A stretch of 64,000 nt of DNA from Desarmillaria ectypa. Taxonomy: Eukaryota; Basidiomycota; Agaricomycetes; Agaricales; Physalacriaceae. The stretch covers positions 1,240,001 to 1,304,000 of the forward strand of contig JAUDYN010000006.1 in NCBI GenBank assembly GCA_030407005.1, in the 5' to 3' direction. A model generated the notes under the pieces. That model made no database searches. It saw only the letters and a list, made by a program, of their open reading frames with translations, and had not been told where the DNA came from. A program made the position numbers and the translations under genes. Positions 33,480 to 47,000 of the stretch are shown piece after piece (the first letter of the stretch is position 1; each line of letters begins with the position of its first letter).

Positions 33480-35866
33480 ATTGGCACTCACCACTGGAGG
33501 TATGGATTGAGCAAGGGGAATCGAACCCTTGTCAACCTACTCTTTTACCTCCTTGATCTTGGCTGTAGGTGGCACCACTTTGTTAGTGGGCTCTACTGAC
33601 CTAACATCCTTGAAGTCTTTTCTTTTAGGACACTCCTTGGCCATGTGGCCCTTCTCATTACACTGGAAGCATCTTCCCTCTGCCTTTTGTTGATCTACCT
33701 CTATCAGTTGTCCCAATCCCCTGTATGTCATCCATTGGCCCATACCCAAATCCTGGCTGGGACTCATATGGGCCATCAGTTTTGGGGCTGAGAAACTTGT
33801 TGCCCCAGTGGTAGCTTTGCCACTGGGATGTTGTTGTTGGGGATTGGGATAGGAGTCCTTCTTTTGCCCATCCCAGGGAATTCCCACCATCTGGTCAAAG
33901 ACTCACTTGCACTGTCTTTCTTTGTACATGTGCAATATCCTTTCTTTTCACTCCAGATATGTGTGTGGAATGTTGACACCCATGTTGAAGATAAAGGTCA
34001 TATAGGAGGTTGGTACTCCTAGATGTACAGCTTTTACCATGGTGCTGCACTTATGCTCATTGGTCCTTTAGCCTGCCAACTTTGCTTCCTCTTTCAGCTT
34101 CTGGAAGTAGTGGGAGGTAGGCTGTGTTCCCATGCAAAGGTTGAACATCTGCTTCTTATAGACTTTCTCAATTGCAGGGTCTCTAAATTAATGAGAGACC
34201 ATATCGATGAAATCTTCTCATAATGGATATCAGAAGTGGGCAAGAGTACTATTATAGGCATCCCCAACCTAAAATTCAGGTCTCTTGTAGACCCACCAGT
34301 CCTTGGCAGCCCCCTCAAAGTGGGAGGTCACAAATAGCACTAGATGTGACAGCAGCTGGAAGAAATGACAGAACACTTCAAAATAGGTGATGCAATTGCC
34401 TATAAAGTGCTTGATGTCATTGTGGTCCCCCTTGAATGGTTTGGGAGATTGGATGAGGATTGGTTTGATTTCCATATAAGGGGCATTGTCAGGGGCATTC
34501 TCAATGGGATTGGGTAAGAGGTCAGGAGGACCTTTTCCAGGAGGTGGCCTTGGGATTAAATAGTGATCTGGTTGGGGAGTGGAATAACCTTGGGGAGGCT
34601 CTGTTGGCCTCCTGTGCTTGGGTTCCTTTCCTTTGTCATGCCTGATGATATGGTGGTGAGTCAGGCAAGGATTATGGCTGTTGAGCTGGGATATCAGGGA
34701 GGTAGTTAGGAATATTCATATATTGGGGCTGGGCATATCCCAGTCTTCTGTAGTAACCTGTTTCATATGTAAAATTATCATAACTGGATGTTGCACCTGT
34801 CCTTCTCCTCTCAGTTGACCTTCAGTCATCAAAGTCATCGAAGAGAATAATCCAGCTTCCATTGTTCCTCCACTGTCTGAGAGCATAGCCTGGGTACCAG
34901 ATCTCCTGTGGCAGGGGGGAAAAGGGTTTGATGCCTGTTGGCATGTATGCAGATATGAATGATGGCATCTGGGTTGGGATCCTATATAGGGTCATCTCAG
35001 TTGAGTGCCAACCACTCATCCATGTCAGGTCTAGCCTCTGGCCAGTCCATGTGGGCCTCAATGTCAGCTCATTGAAGATTTCAGGTGGTAGCCTTAAAGG
35101 GGCCAAATAGGTCTCAATTGATGTTGGAGAGTTTGGGCCAGGTATAATTGGGCCTGTCAGTGTTAAAGGGGCTATTGGGAGGAAAGGGAGTGATTGGGGT
35201 TGTGGTGTCGAGCTCCTCATCAGAGTTGTCAGAAAGCTCGATGATGGGGAGGGATGAGGAGGACTCTGTTCCTTCTCTCAGCCAGGTTTCTCTGTTGCAG
35301 CCTCAGGGGCTGTAAGAGTGGTTTTGATCTATTTTTGGATCATTTTGGTATCCTGGGCCAAAGTAGGAGCAGGACAGAGTTGGGGAGCAGGGATGGGAAT
35401 GTTGGGAAGCAGAATATGTGGGTGGGGGATCCTTGAATATAGTCTGTATGTTTCTTATATATTCTTGGGTAGGGGTGGGAGGACATTCTACCCAGTTGTT
35501 TGTTGTGGATTCTCTTCAAATTGTGAACTCCTCTGAGAAGGAGGGGTCTATGAAGTAGATCTGAGGGTGAGGAAGTGTCTTCTTCTCTTGAGGTCCCAAT
35601 CAGATGAGAGAAGGTCTTCTGGAAAGGCCATGTAAAGGGTGTTAGAGTGGTTGAGGTAGGAGTGTCAGTTGCTGGTGGGACCATCTTTCTTGGCAGAGGA
35701 TGGTTCATAATTCTTCTTTGTATGCTAGTATGAAGAGTGCTGTAAAAATGATGAGTAGTGTAGCACTGCCAATTATGATGCTGAGAGAAATGGTTCATTT
35801 GTTATCATTTTATTCAGTCATAGAGTTTTGCTACTTTTACAGCTAGTATAGAAGAAGCAGGTATGG
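33480..35866 (-). pseudogene. chromovirus A: gag remnant
   Basis: Decayed gag of the same family as 54-58 kb. Reading down the minus strand from about 35810: a hydrophobic leader (LLIIFTALFILAYKEE), a variable Pro-rich region, the gag core (KPFKGDHNDIKHFIGNCITY; HFEGAAKDWWVYKRPEF near 34270-34475) and a CCHC zinc knuckle CFQCNEKGHMAKEC near 33670. A stretch TACCTCCTTGATCTTGG near 33540 matches the gag ends of other copies. Stops are numerous, TGA prominent. No pol follows: similarity fades near 33440. Confidence 0.8.
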
Positions 35867-35880
35867 TATCTTCTGACTAA
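35867..35880 (-). promoter_or_regulatory. self-priming primer-binding site of A
   Basis: On the plus strand this reads TATCTTCTGACTAA, immediately inside the LTR end. Its exact reverse complement TTAGTCAGAAGATA lies within the LTR at 36014-36027, about where transcription should start. This is the Tf1-type arrangement in which the RNA 5' end folds back to prime. Confidence 0.75.
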
Positions 35881-36274
35881 TATTACAGTCTGATCTAGCA
35901 TGTGATCTTGGGACCATGCATCACTCTTAGGCTGTCTCACATTCAGACAATCACCTTTAATAAGAGGATGGCTAGTCTTTAGAGGAGTGTAATAGATGGT
36001 ATATAGATGTAATTTAGTCAGAAGATAGAGACTAAGTACAAAGTTTTACTACTTTATGTATGAAAGTATGAGGTTTATTAATAGATGAAACATAAGAATC
36101 CATGCATGAAACATTAGAAGTCAGATGACTATGGACTAACTAGATCAAAAGGATTGGAAATGTATCAGATGTGAGAGGCTTGGTAGGACTGAATACTGGT
36201 GTTTTGGCTGATATGATGGCATTGCATAAGTGCTACAACATAAATTGTGATAAGATAATAGAAAAATCATGACA
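35881..36274 (-). repeat. LTR of element A (394 bp)
   Basis: Minus-strand sense begins TGTCATGATTTTTC at 36274 and ends ..CTGTAATA at 35881 (TG start intact, CA end decayed to TA). A TATA-like sequence on the minus strand near 36051-36060 precedes the 36027 start by about 30 nt. It directly abuts a truncated plus-oriented LTR at 36275. Confidence 0.75.
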
Positions 36275-36432
36275 TGTATATTCTGCATCTTCCAACTAAA
36301 CTTAATATATATACCATTATCCACTCTTCTAAAGACCTCTACCACTATCCCAACCAGGGTGATTGTCTGAACATGAGACAGCCTGGGAACTAGCATTGCA
36401 TCCCAAGATCACATGATAACTGGTTCTTAACA
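36275..36432 (+). repeat. truncated 5' LTR of element A'
   Basis: Only the downstream part of the LTR remains, from about 12 nt before the predicted transcript start (36287) to GGTTCTTAACA. It matches the end of the 3' LTR at about 43897-44054. The U3 region is lost at the junction with the LTR of element A. Confidence 0.78.
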
Positions 36433-36445
36433 TTAGTTGGAAGAT
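36433..36445 (+). promoter_or_regulatory. self-priming primer-binding site of A'
   Basis: TTAGTTGGAAGAT follows the LTR end directly. The reverse complement ATCTTCCAACTAA is at 36287-36299 in the 5' LTR and again at 43909-43921 in the 3' LTR, the latter 34 nt after the start of TATATAAG (43875-43882). Confidence 0.8.
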
Positions 36446-36490
36446 TTCCCAACCGCTTCATCACTGCTAGATGTGACAAAGCATAAACCT

Positions 36491-38962
36491 ATGTCTGAAG
36501 AATGAAAAAACCAGCAAAACATAACTCTTAGAACTATCATTAGTGGTATAATATTACTGATAATATTCACCACTCTTTTTATACTAGCTTACAAAGAGGA
36601 AATCAGAGCATGCCTACACAGACAAAGAAACCCACAACCATGACTTCCCTCTTGCCCTTCCTGACACCCTCTCCATATCATCCAATGACCAGAAGCTGCA
36701 AGAGTGGCAACCACAAGTATGAACATTGAAGTCTAAGAAAATATCCCCTATCTCTGGGCCCACTTCATGAATTCCTCTGAGAAGTTCCTGATGCATAATG
36801 GGTCCTCCACCAGCACCAACATTTAGATAGAATGATCCTCCTCCCCCATGCCAGAACACTTGTGGAACATACAGGCTACAATCCAGTGATAAGATTCCCT
36901 CCCTCCCTCCTACACCTCACTCACCCATCTCATCCATGCAAGAATGGGATACAATCACCATACCCAGATGAAAGATACCTATCCCTGCAATCATCCCTAT
37001 GGTCCCTGGGCCATTAAAACCCAAGAGCAAGGCTCTTGGCCTAGTGAAGAAACTGACTTCTCCTCCTTCCTTCCCCTCATTGAAATCTGAGAAGACAATT
37101 CCTCCAATGACGAGACCTCAGCCACTCCCCATGCTGCCAATGATCCATTCAACATTGATAGAGCTGATTATGAGTGGCCCAAGTTATCCAATGTCAACAG
37201 GAGCCTATTTGGCCCCTTCAGGACTGCCACCTGGAAGTTATGACATGCTGACATGGAAGCTCAGACCTCTTAGCCCTGAATTTGCTCAGAAATGGATAAG
37301 TGGTTGGCCCTTAACAGAAGTGACCCTATATGAGGTCCCAATCTGGGTCCCAACATTTGTGTCTGTATATGGGCAAACAGATTCCATGAGCTATATCTGC
37401 CTGCAGCAGGAGACCTGGCCCCAGGTCTATGACTAAGGACAATAGAAGAGCAGTGCATATTGGAATGCACATTATGGAATTTGGCAAGGAGAGAGGCAAA
37501 CCAAAGAGAGTAGATGGGGCACAGAGCCTAATTTCAGTAGTCTTACAGGCTACTATGGCAGACTGGAAATGTTCTAGCCTTAAAATATACTTTATCCACA
37601 ATATCTGCCTGACACCTCTGCATTTCTACCCCAACCTCTTCCAGACTCACCACTAATGTGAGTTTGACAAACCAGCTATCACTCCTATCAGGGTGGTAGC
37701 ACTCTATTTGCAGATGCAGGTGAAGAACCTGAAGCAAGTTCTTCCACTCTTATAGAACTCTCATCCACCACTGCAGAAGAACTTTAGTAACAAACAAAAA
37801 CTGCACTAGCTGAAAAAGAACAGCACATCAAGGAAATGCATGAGAAACTGGCTAAAGAAGAAGCTGCCAGGAATAAGATGTCAGAATATCTCTGAAAGGA
37901 GAAAGAAAAAGAACTGGACCAAGAATGGCCAATAGAACCTTCAAGAGGATATCCCACCCTGCAACTGGATCAATATTCAATCCTGTGACCATCTCCTGGA
38001 AAGAGTCCTCCCAATCCAGTACCAAATCCTATCATGAACACCTCCAATGATGCCCTCTATATGAGTATCAAACCCATACTTGTTCAACCCCCAAAACCAT
38101 TCAAGAGGGATCACGATGACATTGAACACTTCATAGGTAATTGTATCACCTACTTTAAAGTGTTCCATCACTATTTCCAGATGCTCTTACACCTGATACT
38201 ATTTGCAACCTCACACTTCAAAGAGGCTGCCAAAAACTGGTGGGTCTACAAGAGACCCAAATTCTGGGTTGGCAATGCATGGGACAGCACTGCCACCTAT
38301 TTCCAATACCTCTCCTCTTGACAATTCAGGGATCCTATGATCGAGGAGGTCCACAAAAAACACATGTTTGACTTATGCATGGAAACCCAATCAGCATCTC
38401 ATTACTTTCAGAAATTGGAAGAAGCCAAACTGGTGGAACATTAGGCCAATAAACATGACCATGGAGCAATAGTCAGGGCAGTTTGCATTGGCATCCTCTC
38501 ATCCTACACCATGTTCATTTCCAACATGGGCATGAACATTTCCTACACCTATCCTGAGTGGAAGGAGTGGATCATGTGCATGTACAAAGAGTGTCAGTGT
38601 AAATGAGTCTTTGACCAAACTGTCAGAGTACCATGAGAAGGGCAGAAGAAGAATTCCCACCCCCAACATCAATCCAGTGGCAAAGCTGCCACTGGGGCAA
38701 AAAGTTCCTCAGCCACAAAGCTGACAGCCAGCATTGGTTCCAGTTGGGATTCAGGTACAGGCTGATGGATGACATATAGGGAATTAGGACAACTGATGGA
38801 AGTTGACCAACAAAAAATGAAAGGTCACTGTTTCAGATGCAATAAAAAGGGTCATATGGCAAAGGACTGCCCTAAGAGAAAGGAGTTCAGAGACATTAGA
38901 TCAGTAGGGCCCACTAACAAAGTGGTACTACCTACAACCAAAATTGAGGAGACAAAAGACTA
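36491..38962 (+). pseudogene. A' gag, decayed
   Basis: Starts MSEE then TGA in a position where relatives have a charged residue, followed in the same frame by a hydrophobic leader (LLIIFTTLFILAYKEE). The gag core lies near 38034-38321 (KPFKRDHDDIEHFIGNCITY, WWVYKRPKF), with a CCHC knuckle CFRCNKKGHMAKDC near 38830-38870. Many in-frame stops, mostly TGA. It ends with a TAG at 38960-38962, followed by a T-arm-like AAGGGTTTGATTCTCCTT. Confidence 0.8.
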
Positions 38963-41900
38963 GGTTGACAAGGGTTTGATTCTCCTTGCTTGACCAGTGC
39001 CTCAGGTGAGTCCTTGGCTTCCATGGGTCAGACTGAATATTATAAACACAGACTATTATATATGTAAAAAAATGTGATCTTATTACCAATCCTGAAGCTG
39101 AAAACCCCCAAAGAATCAAAAAAGAACAGGTAAGTCATTCTACTACAAGATGCTGACATAATTATATATAGGAACTCCCAAGCCCCCAATAAAATGCAGG
39201 ATTGGCCAGATGGTGCTAGCACTGCCACAAAGTCCAATGAACTTGCTTCTGTGAGTTTACCAGATATGTGGGTAAAACCACATACTGGGGTCAGTAGATG
39301 GGATGCCCTAGGGCCTCTAAAGCCAAACACCCCTATGCCTCTATTTAGGGAGCCAAGTCTATATCCAGCTTCACCAGAGCCATTGGAGGAAACAAGTGCC
39401 CACTAAGGCTGAACCCGAGGAACCAAGGTTTCTCTATCAAAATCTGAGAATCCTCCATCAAGACAGGCACATCATCCTTTCAATCATGTGCACACTAGCT
39501 GGAGGAAAGGTGACTACTCTCAGCCTGACTCATCCCAAGTGAAGGGCATGGATGATCTATTGGCAATATCAGATATTGAATCCATGATGGAACCTGCATC
39601 TGATGACTATGTCAACAGCTGCAAGAATGGCAGGGTCACCACCCTAACCTCATTGGAAGCACAGGTGCAAGCTGAAGAACAGGAGGAAGCTGCTAGTGCC
39701 CAGGCAGTAAAGAGGGGGCATTTCAGCAGAACCACCACCATCATCAAAGTACCTGACAAAGAAGATAATATGGCTTTCCAAATCTAGAAAGCATGACAAA
39801 CCCAATTGAGTCCATCAACTCTGACACCCAAAACCAAAATCCCATCTAACAAGGGGGTACTAAATCTCGAAAACCTGTCAACTATGAGAGTACCTGACCA
39901 CAGATAGTATAAGCCCTTCAGAGTTGACTGGACTCTATGTGCAATACATACTGCCAAGAACTTGGCAATTATCAAAGCTGCTCTTTCTACATAGGTTCAT
40001 CCCAAATGACTTGGAGAGATCACCAACAAGCTCACAATGAGCTTACAGACTGGAGAAAGTCAAGCTTGAGAGCAGCTTTATGAACTCCATGAACCAATTC
40101 AGTATATCCAAGAGAAGAAAGCCTTGATCACTAAGGCATTACTCAATAGTGGCTGTACTGGCAGCTCTATCAATCAGTCTTATGTTCAACAACATGACCT
40201 AGACACTCAAAAATTAGCTGCTCCCATTCCAGTATACAATGCAGACAGAACTCACAATAAGGCAGGTGATATCACTGAGTTTATAGAACTCCAAATGACC
40301 ATTGGTGGACATATTGAATGAATCAATTTAGCAGTAACTGACTTAGGTTCTAAAATCATATACTTAGGCCATGATTGGCTTAAGCATCACAACCCGATAA
40401 TCAATTGGAAAACTGGATCAATGATTTTTGCATGCTGTCAATGCATAAAAAATTGACTCCCCCTCCTGGACTTGGATGATGAAGACCAGTGGAATGAAGA
40501 ATTGGAAGAAGGGGAAACCATCCTTGCAGTGAACATGCAAGAAGAACTTATCCTTTGAGCTGTCTATCATGCAAATAAATTAGCTATGGCAGCTAATGCC
40601 AAAAAGCCAAAGAAAACTTTCAAGGAGTTAGTTCTTCCTTAGTATCAAAGTTTTAGAGATCTATTCTCTAAAGACAGCTTTGATGAACTCCCCACTCGAA
40701 AAACTTGGGATCATGCTATTGAACTAGTCCCAAATGCCAAGTCTACCCTAGACTATAAGGTCTACCCACTCAATTGAAGTGAACAAGAGCAACTTGACAA
40801 GTTCCTAGATAAGAACCTAGACTCTGGATGCATTTGTCATTCAAAGTCCCCTTTTGCCTCTCCCTTCTTCTTTGTCAAGAAGAAAGATGGTTCATTATGA
40901 CCTGTTCAGGATTATCAAAAACTGAATGAAATGACTATCAAAAACTGATACCCTCTTCCTCTAATATCTGAGCTCATAGACAAGCTATATGGAGCAAACC
41001 ATGGACTCTTCAAACCCACAGTAATGTTCTTCAGTCTTATAAACTCACCAGCCACTTTTCAGTGGATGATAAATAATATGTTCAAAGATCTAATTGTGGG
41101 AGAAAAAATCACCATATATCTCAATGATATTCTTATCTTCACCAAGGGGTTAGATGAACATTAACAGGTGGTATGACAAGTTCTCCAACATCTATGAGAA
41201 AACAAATTATTTCTCAAGGCAGAGAAATGCAAGTTTGAAGTACTCAAAACTAAGTACTTGGGAGTCATCATTAGTGAAGATGCCATCTGCATGGATCCAG
41301 TCAAAGTAGCAGGAATCACAGAGTGGATGACCCCAACTAAGAAAAAGGAACTTCAGTCATTTCTTAGATTCATGAATTTCTACTGAAAATTCATCCACAA
41401 CTATTCCAAAATAGTCTGACCCCTTACACAGCTAATGAGAAAAGCAGAATGGAGTTGGAGAGTGGAACAGAAACAGGCATTTGCTCAACTCAAACATCAA
41501 ATGACAACAAATGTCATCTTGATGATTTCTTCTGATGAAGGAAAATTCTGAGTAGAGGCCAACTCCAGTGATAGAGCTATTGGCACTATTCTAAGCCAGG
41601 AACAAAATGGGAAATGGAGGCCAGTCACATTCATGTCCAAAGCATTAACTGCCACTGAACAAAACTATGAAATCTATAATAAAGAGTTATTGGTGATAAT
41701 GCTGGTGCTAGAAGAATGGTGCCATTACCTGATGGGAGCAAAAGAAGAAATCAAAATCTGGACAGATCATCAGAATCTGAAAACCACAAAAACTAAACTG
41801 TCAACAAGCTTGATGGGTCACAGAATTGGCAGAGTATCATTTTACTCTCTAACACAAGGTAGGAGTCACCAACAAAAAAGCTGACCTCCTCAGTTGACAA

Positions 41901-43702
41901 GATGATCACAAACAGGGGAAACAAGACAATCATAACATGGTCATCCTCACTCTGGAATATTTCTGAGCATTCATCCTACTAACAGCAGATGAACAGACTA
42001 CACATATAAGAGATGCTACTTGACACAAGAACCAATGGGATCAAGGAATCTCAAAATCACTTGATCACAAATGAGGCATTACACAGGAAGAAGGAATCCT
42101 GTATTATGACAGACATATCTATATTCCCTAAAATGATTCCCTCTGAGGGGAGATCATTTCTCAATATCATGACCACATCACAGCCAGACATCCAGGGATT
42201 TCCAAAACTACTGAACTAGTACTTAGAGATTATTGGTGGCCAAAACTTTGAAAAGACATCAAAGTATACATCAAGGGCTGTGAAACCTGCCAATGAACAA
42301 AAAGTGACATGCAGGCCAAGGCTGCCCTGCTCCACCCTAATACCATTCCCACTAGCCCATGGACACATATTTCAGTTGACATGATCACTAGACTACCTGA
42401 ATCAGATAGTTATGATACACTGCTAGTCATTGTAGACCAGTTCTCAAAAGTGATCATCCTGATCACCTGCCATGAAGAACTATCAGCAGAAGGATGGGCT
42501 CAGATACTCCACAATCATGTATACATGAAGCATGGAATGCCACAGGTCATCATTTCTGATAGGAGATCTCAATTCATTTCCAACTTCATGAAGGAACTGT
42601 ATTGGATGCTGAATATCACTCAAAACACATCTACAGTCTACCACCCACAGACTAATGGACAGACTGAATGAGTTAATCAAGAGATTGAAAAATATCTCTG
42701 AATATTTGTCAATCATCATCAAACAGACTGGAATGAATGGTTACCACTGGCCAAATTCACTCATAATAATTGTATCTACTTGGCCACAGGTAAAACCCCC
42801 TTCATGACACTATATGGATGAAATCCATGAACCCTTCCTGAATCTAGTTGAGCAATCCCATTCACTAATCCAGCAGCCATGGAATTCACTGAATCCATGG
42901 CACAAGTACATAAAGAAGTGCATGAGATATTAGAAAAGGCAGCAGCACAAATGAAGCATCAATATGACAAAGAGAAACAGACTGCATGAGAATATCAAGT
43001 TGGTGATAAAGTTTGGCTTGACACTGCCAACCTTCATCTTCCATGCCCAAAGAAAAAACTCAATGATAAATGAACAGGACCATTCATAATCCTCAAAAAA
43101 GCTGGCATCTCAGCTTACAAGCTGAAATTACCACTGCATTGGAAAATCCATCCTCGATTCAATGAGAAGCTGTTGACCCCATATATTTCCCCCACATTTC
43201 CAAACCAGCAACCACCACCACCACCATCTCCTGACCTTGTGGATGGACAGGAAGAATATGAAATTGAAGAAGTATTAAATTCTTGAATCTGCTGTGTATG
43301 AGGAAAAAGAGGACAACCATCAAAGGAAGTCATTGACTACCTCGTAAAGTGGAAAGGATGGACTCAGGAACATAAATCTTGGGTCTGAGACACTAAGATG
43401 GGTAATGCCCAGGAAGTGATCGCAGAGTATGAGAAAAATGTTAACCAAACTCTATACTCTACTAAAATTATAACCAATGAAAAGATGGTGACCAACATAC
43501 TCAACCATGAGTAATCCAATAATGATGATGTTGCATATCTTGCCCAACAAAAGGATAGACTCAAAAAGTGGATCATTAACCCAAACCAAGATCAATGGAA
43601 AATGATGATTGACTAATACTGAATCAATCAAATCAAAACACAACTTGAAACCCCACAAGAAGAGCCTTAGCAGTCAGGATGACTGCTTTAACAAGAGGGT
43701 AA
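38963..43702 (+). pseudogene. A' pol, decayed (PR, RT, RH, IN, chromodomain)
   Basis: Complete domain order in fragments: protease (ALLNSGCTGSSINQSY near 40135, the active DSG changed to NSG), RT near 40740-41300 with YLNDILIF in place of YLDDILIF, RNase H near 41560-41900 (SKALTATEQNYEIYNKELL), integrase HHCC and DDE region near 42150-42700 (TPWTHISVDM in relatives, here SPWTHISVDM; YHPQTNGQTE) and a chromodomain-like end near 43230-43400 (YEIEEVL; YLVKWKGW). Arg codons are often replaced by TGA, for example at 41895-41897. CpG is nearly absent. An internal polypurine copy TAACAAGGGGGTA is at 39847-39859; the terminal one is near 43689-43702. Confidence 0.85.
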
Positions 43703-44054
43703 TATTACAATTTTTCCATTTTTCTTATCTAATCCAGAATCTTATCATTCTTTGTCATCCTATAAATTACTCATCCATTGATTCACTCACATTGTCATCC
43801 TTTACAACCTTCTTTCTATCATCTGACCAAAACACATGGGTAATGCACAAACATACACATGCACCATATTTCAGTATATAAGTAATGTAGTTTTCATGTA
43901 TGTTCTGCATCTTCCAACTAAACTTAATATATATACTATTATCCACTCTTCTAAAGACCTCTACTGCTATCCCAACTGGGGTGATTGTCTGAACATGAGA
44001 CAGCCCAGGAACTAGCATTGGGTCCCAAGATCACATGATAACTGAGTCTTAACA
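43703..44054 (+). repeat. 3' LTR of element A' (352 bp)
   Basis: Starts TATTACAATTTTTCC (TG decayed to TA) after the polypurine tract AACAAGAGGGTAA and ends GAGTCTTAACA. It contains TATATAAG at 43875-43882 and the self-primer sequence at 43909-43921. Element B, in the opposite orientation, begins directly at 44055. Confidence 0.8.
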
Positions 44055-47000
44055 CATTGTATTTTGTCTGGATTAATAATCTATTTCTGGAGTCTGTCCT
44101 TTTGCTGGGCAAGATAGGCAATGTCACCTTTCTTGGAATATTTATGATCTAATATTATTAACAGTTTTCTCATACTCTGCTATCACTTCTTGTGCATTTA
44201 TCATCTCAGTGTTGTGGACCCAAGAATTGTGTTCCTATGTCCATCCTTTCCACTTGATGAAGTAGTCTATGACTTTCTTCAATGGTTGGCCTCTTTTTCC
44301 TTGAACTTGATGAGTCCATGAATCCAATACTTCTTCAATTTCATATTCTTCTTGTCCATCCACCAGGTCTGGAGGTGGAGGTGGCAGCTGTTGTTGGTTG
44401 GGGAAAGCAGGTGGATTGTACAGTGTCAACAATTTCTCATTAAATTGGGGATGAATCTTCCAGTATGGTGGTAATTTCAGTTTGTATGCTGAAGTGCCTG
44501 TCTTTTTGAGGATTATGAATGGTCCTGTTTGTTTGTCATCAAGTTTCTTCTTTGGTTGGGAAAGGTGAAGGTTGGCTGTATCAAGCCAAACTTGATCTCC
44601 TACTTGATATTCTCATGCTCTTTGCTTTTCTTTGTTATATTGATGCTTCATTTGCATCATTGCTTTTTCTAGTGCATCATACACTTCCTTGTGTACTTGT
44701 GCCATGGTTTCAGTGAATTCCATGACAGCTGGGTTTGTGAACAGAGTTGTTCAAATTGAATCAGGGACAAGTCAGGGATTTCAGCCATACATAGTCATGA
44801 AGGGACTTTTGCCTGTGGTAGAATGCACTCGATTGTTATGAGCAAATTCAGCTAATAGTAACTATTTGTTCCAGTCAGTTTGCTGATGGTTAATGAAGAT
44901 CCAGAGATATTTTTCAATCTCCTGATTAACCTGTTTGGTTTGTCCATCTGTCTGGGGGTGATAGGCCATGGATGCATTTTGGGTGATATTTAACATCTGG
45001 TATAGTTCTTTCATGAAGGTGGAGATAAATTGGGGTCCCTGGTCCAAAATAATAACTTGAGGCATTCCATGCTTCACATATACATAGTCATGGAGGATCC
45101 ATGCCCATCCTTCTGCCAATAGTTCTTCATGACAGGTGATGGGAATGATTGCTTTTGAAAATCAGTCTACAATGACCAGTAATGCATCATAGCCATCAGA
45201 CTCCAGAAGTCCAGTGACCATATCAACTGAAATATGTGTCCAGGAAGAAGTGGGAATGGCATTAGGATGAAGGGGGGAAGCTTTAGCCTGGGTATTGCTT
45301 TTGGCTCACTGACAGGTTTTGCATCCTTTGACATATGTTTTGATGTCTTTTTTCAGCTTTGGCCACCAGTATTCTCAGAGTACTAGTTCAGCCATCTTGG
45401 CTATACCTGGATGTCCTGCCATGATATGATCATGACATTGGAAAATGATTTCCCCACATAGAGTGTCATTTCAGGGAATATAGATATATCTATCATAATA
45501 GAGAATCCCATCCTTCTGTGTGATTCCTCATTCATGATCAAGGGACTTTGCAATTCCTTGGTCCCATTGGTTCTTGCATCATGTAATATCTCTTATATGT
45601 TCGACTTGCTCATTCATTGTGGGTAGAACAAGTGCTTGAAAATATTCAGAAGTAAGGACTATCACATTGTGATTGTTCTGTTTTCTCTGATTGTGGTCAT
45701 CATGCTGACTGAGTAAGTCAGCTTTCTTGTTTGTAGTTCCCACCTTGTGCTGAAGAGTGAAGTGATATTCTGCCAGCTCAGTGACTCATCGAGCTTGTCA
45801 ACAGTTCAGTTTCTGTGGTTTTTGGAAGTATTGGAGATTCTGATGATCTGTCCAGATCTCGATTTCTTCCTTGGCACCCATTAGATAGTGGCACCATTCT
45901 TCTAATGTGAGCATTATAGCCAGCAACTCTTTATCATAGATTTTATAGTTGTATTCAGTGGCTGTCAATGCTTTTGACATGAAGGCTACAGGCCTCCACT
46001 TTCCATTCTGCTCCTGACTCAAGATAGTACCAATAGCTCTGTCACTTAAGTCAGCTTCCACTTGGAATTTTCCTTCATTAGAGAGGATCATCAGGATGAC
46101 ATTGGTTGTCATCTATTGTTTAAGTTGTGTGAAGGCCGTTTCTTGTTCTGTTCCCCAGCTCCATTCAGCCTTGCCAGTCAGCTGTGTGAGAGGCCTGATG
46201 ATTCTAGAATAATCATGTATGAACTTGCAATAGAAATTTGTGAATCCTAAGAATGACTGTAATTCTTTTTTCTTTGTGAGAGTCAGCCATTCTGCAATTC
46301 CCACCATCTTGATCAGATCCATGTGAATTGCATCTTCACTGATGATTACTCCTAGGTACTCAATCTTCAGTACTTTGAATTCGCATTTCTCTACTTTGAG
46401 AAATAACTTGTTTTCTTATAGGTGTTGAAGGACTTGTCATATGATGTCTTGATGTTCTTCTATTCCTTTGGTGAAAATAAGAATATTGTTGAGGTAGATG
46501 GTTACTTTTCCTCTGGTGATTAGGTCCTTGAGTATATCATTCATCATCCACTGGAATGTGGCTGGTGAATTTATAAGGCCAAAAAATATCACTATGGGCT
46601 TGAAGAGTCCTCAGTTAGTTCTAAATGCAGCCTTTTCTTTGTCTCTGTCTCTGATTCATATATTGTTATATCCCCATCAAATGTCCAGTTTTGAGAAGTA
46701 TTTGGCTCCTTATAATTTATCAATGAGTTCAGATATTAAGGGAAGGGGATATCAATTCTTTATCATTATTTCATTTAGTTTTTGATAATCCTAAACAGGT
46801 CATAATGAACCATCTTTTTTCTTGATGAAGAAGAATAGGGATTTAGAAGGATGGATCCATCCTGAATCTAAATTCTCATTGAGGAACTTGTCTAGTTGTT
46901 CTTGCTCATTTCAGTTGAGCAGGTAGACTTTACAGTCTAGGGTGGATTTCACATTAGAGATTAGCTCAATGGCATAGTCTCAGGGCTTCCATTTGGAGAG

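Noticed and set aside
34094..34318. Short minus-strand frames over gag A as separate genes
   Set aside because: They are fragments of one decayed gag in shifted frames.
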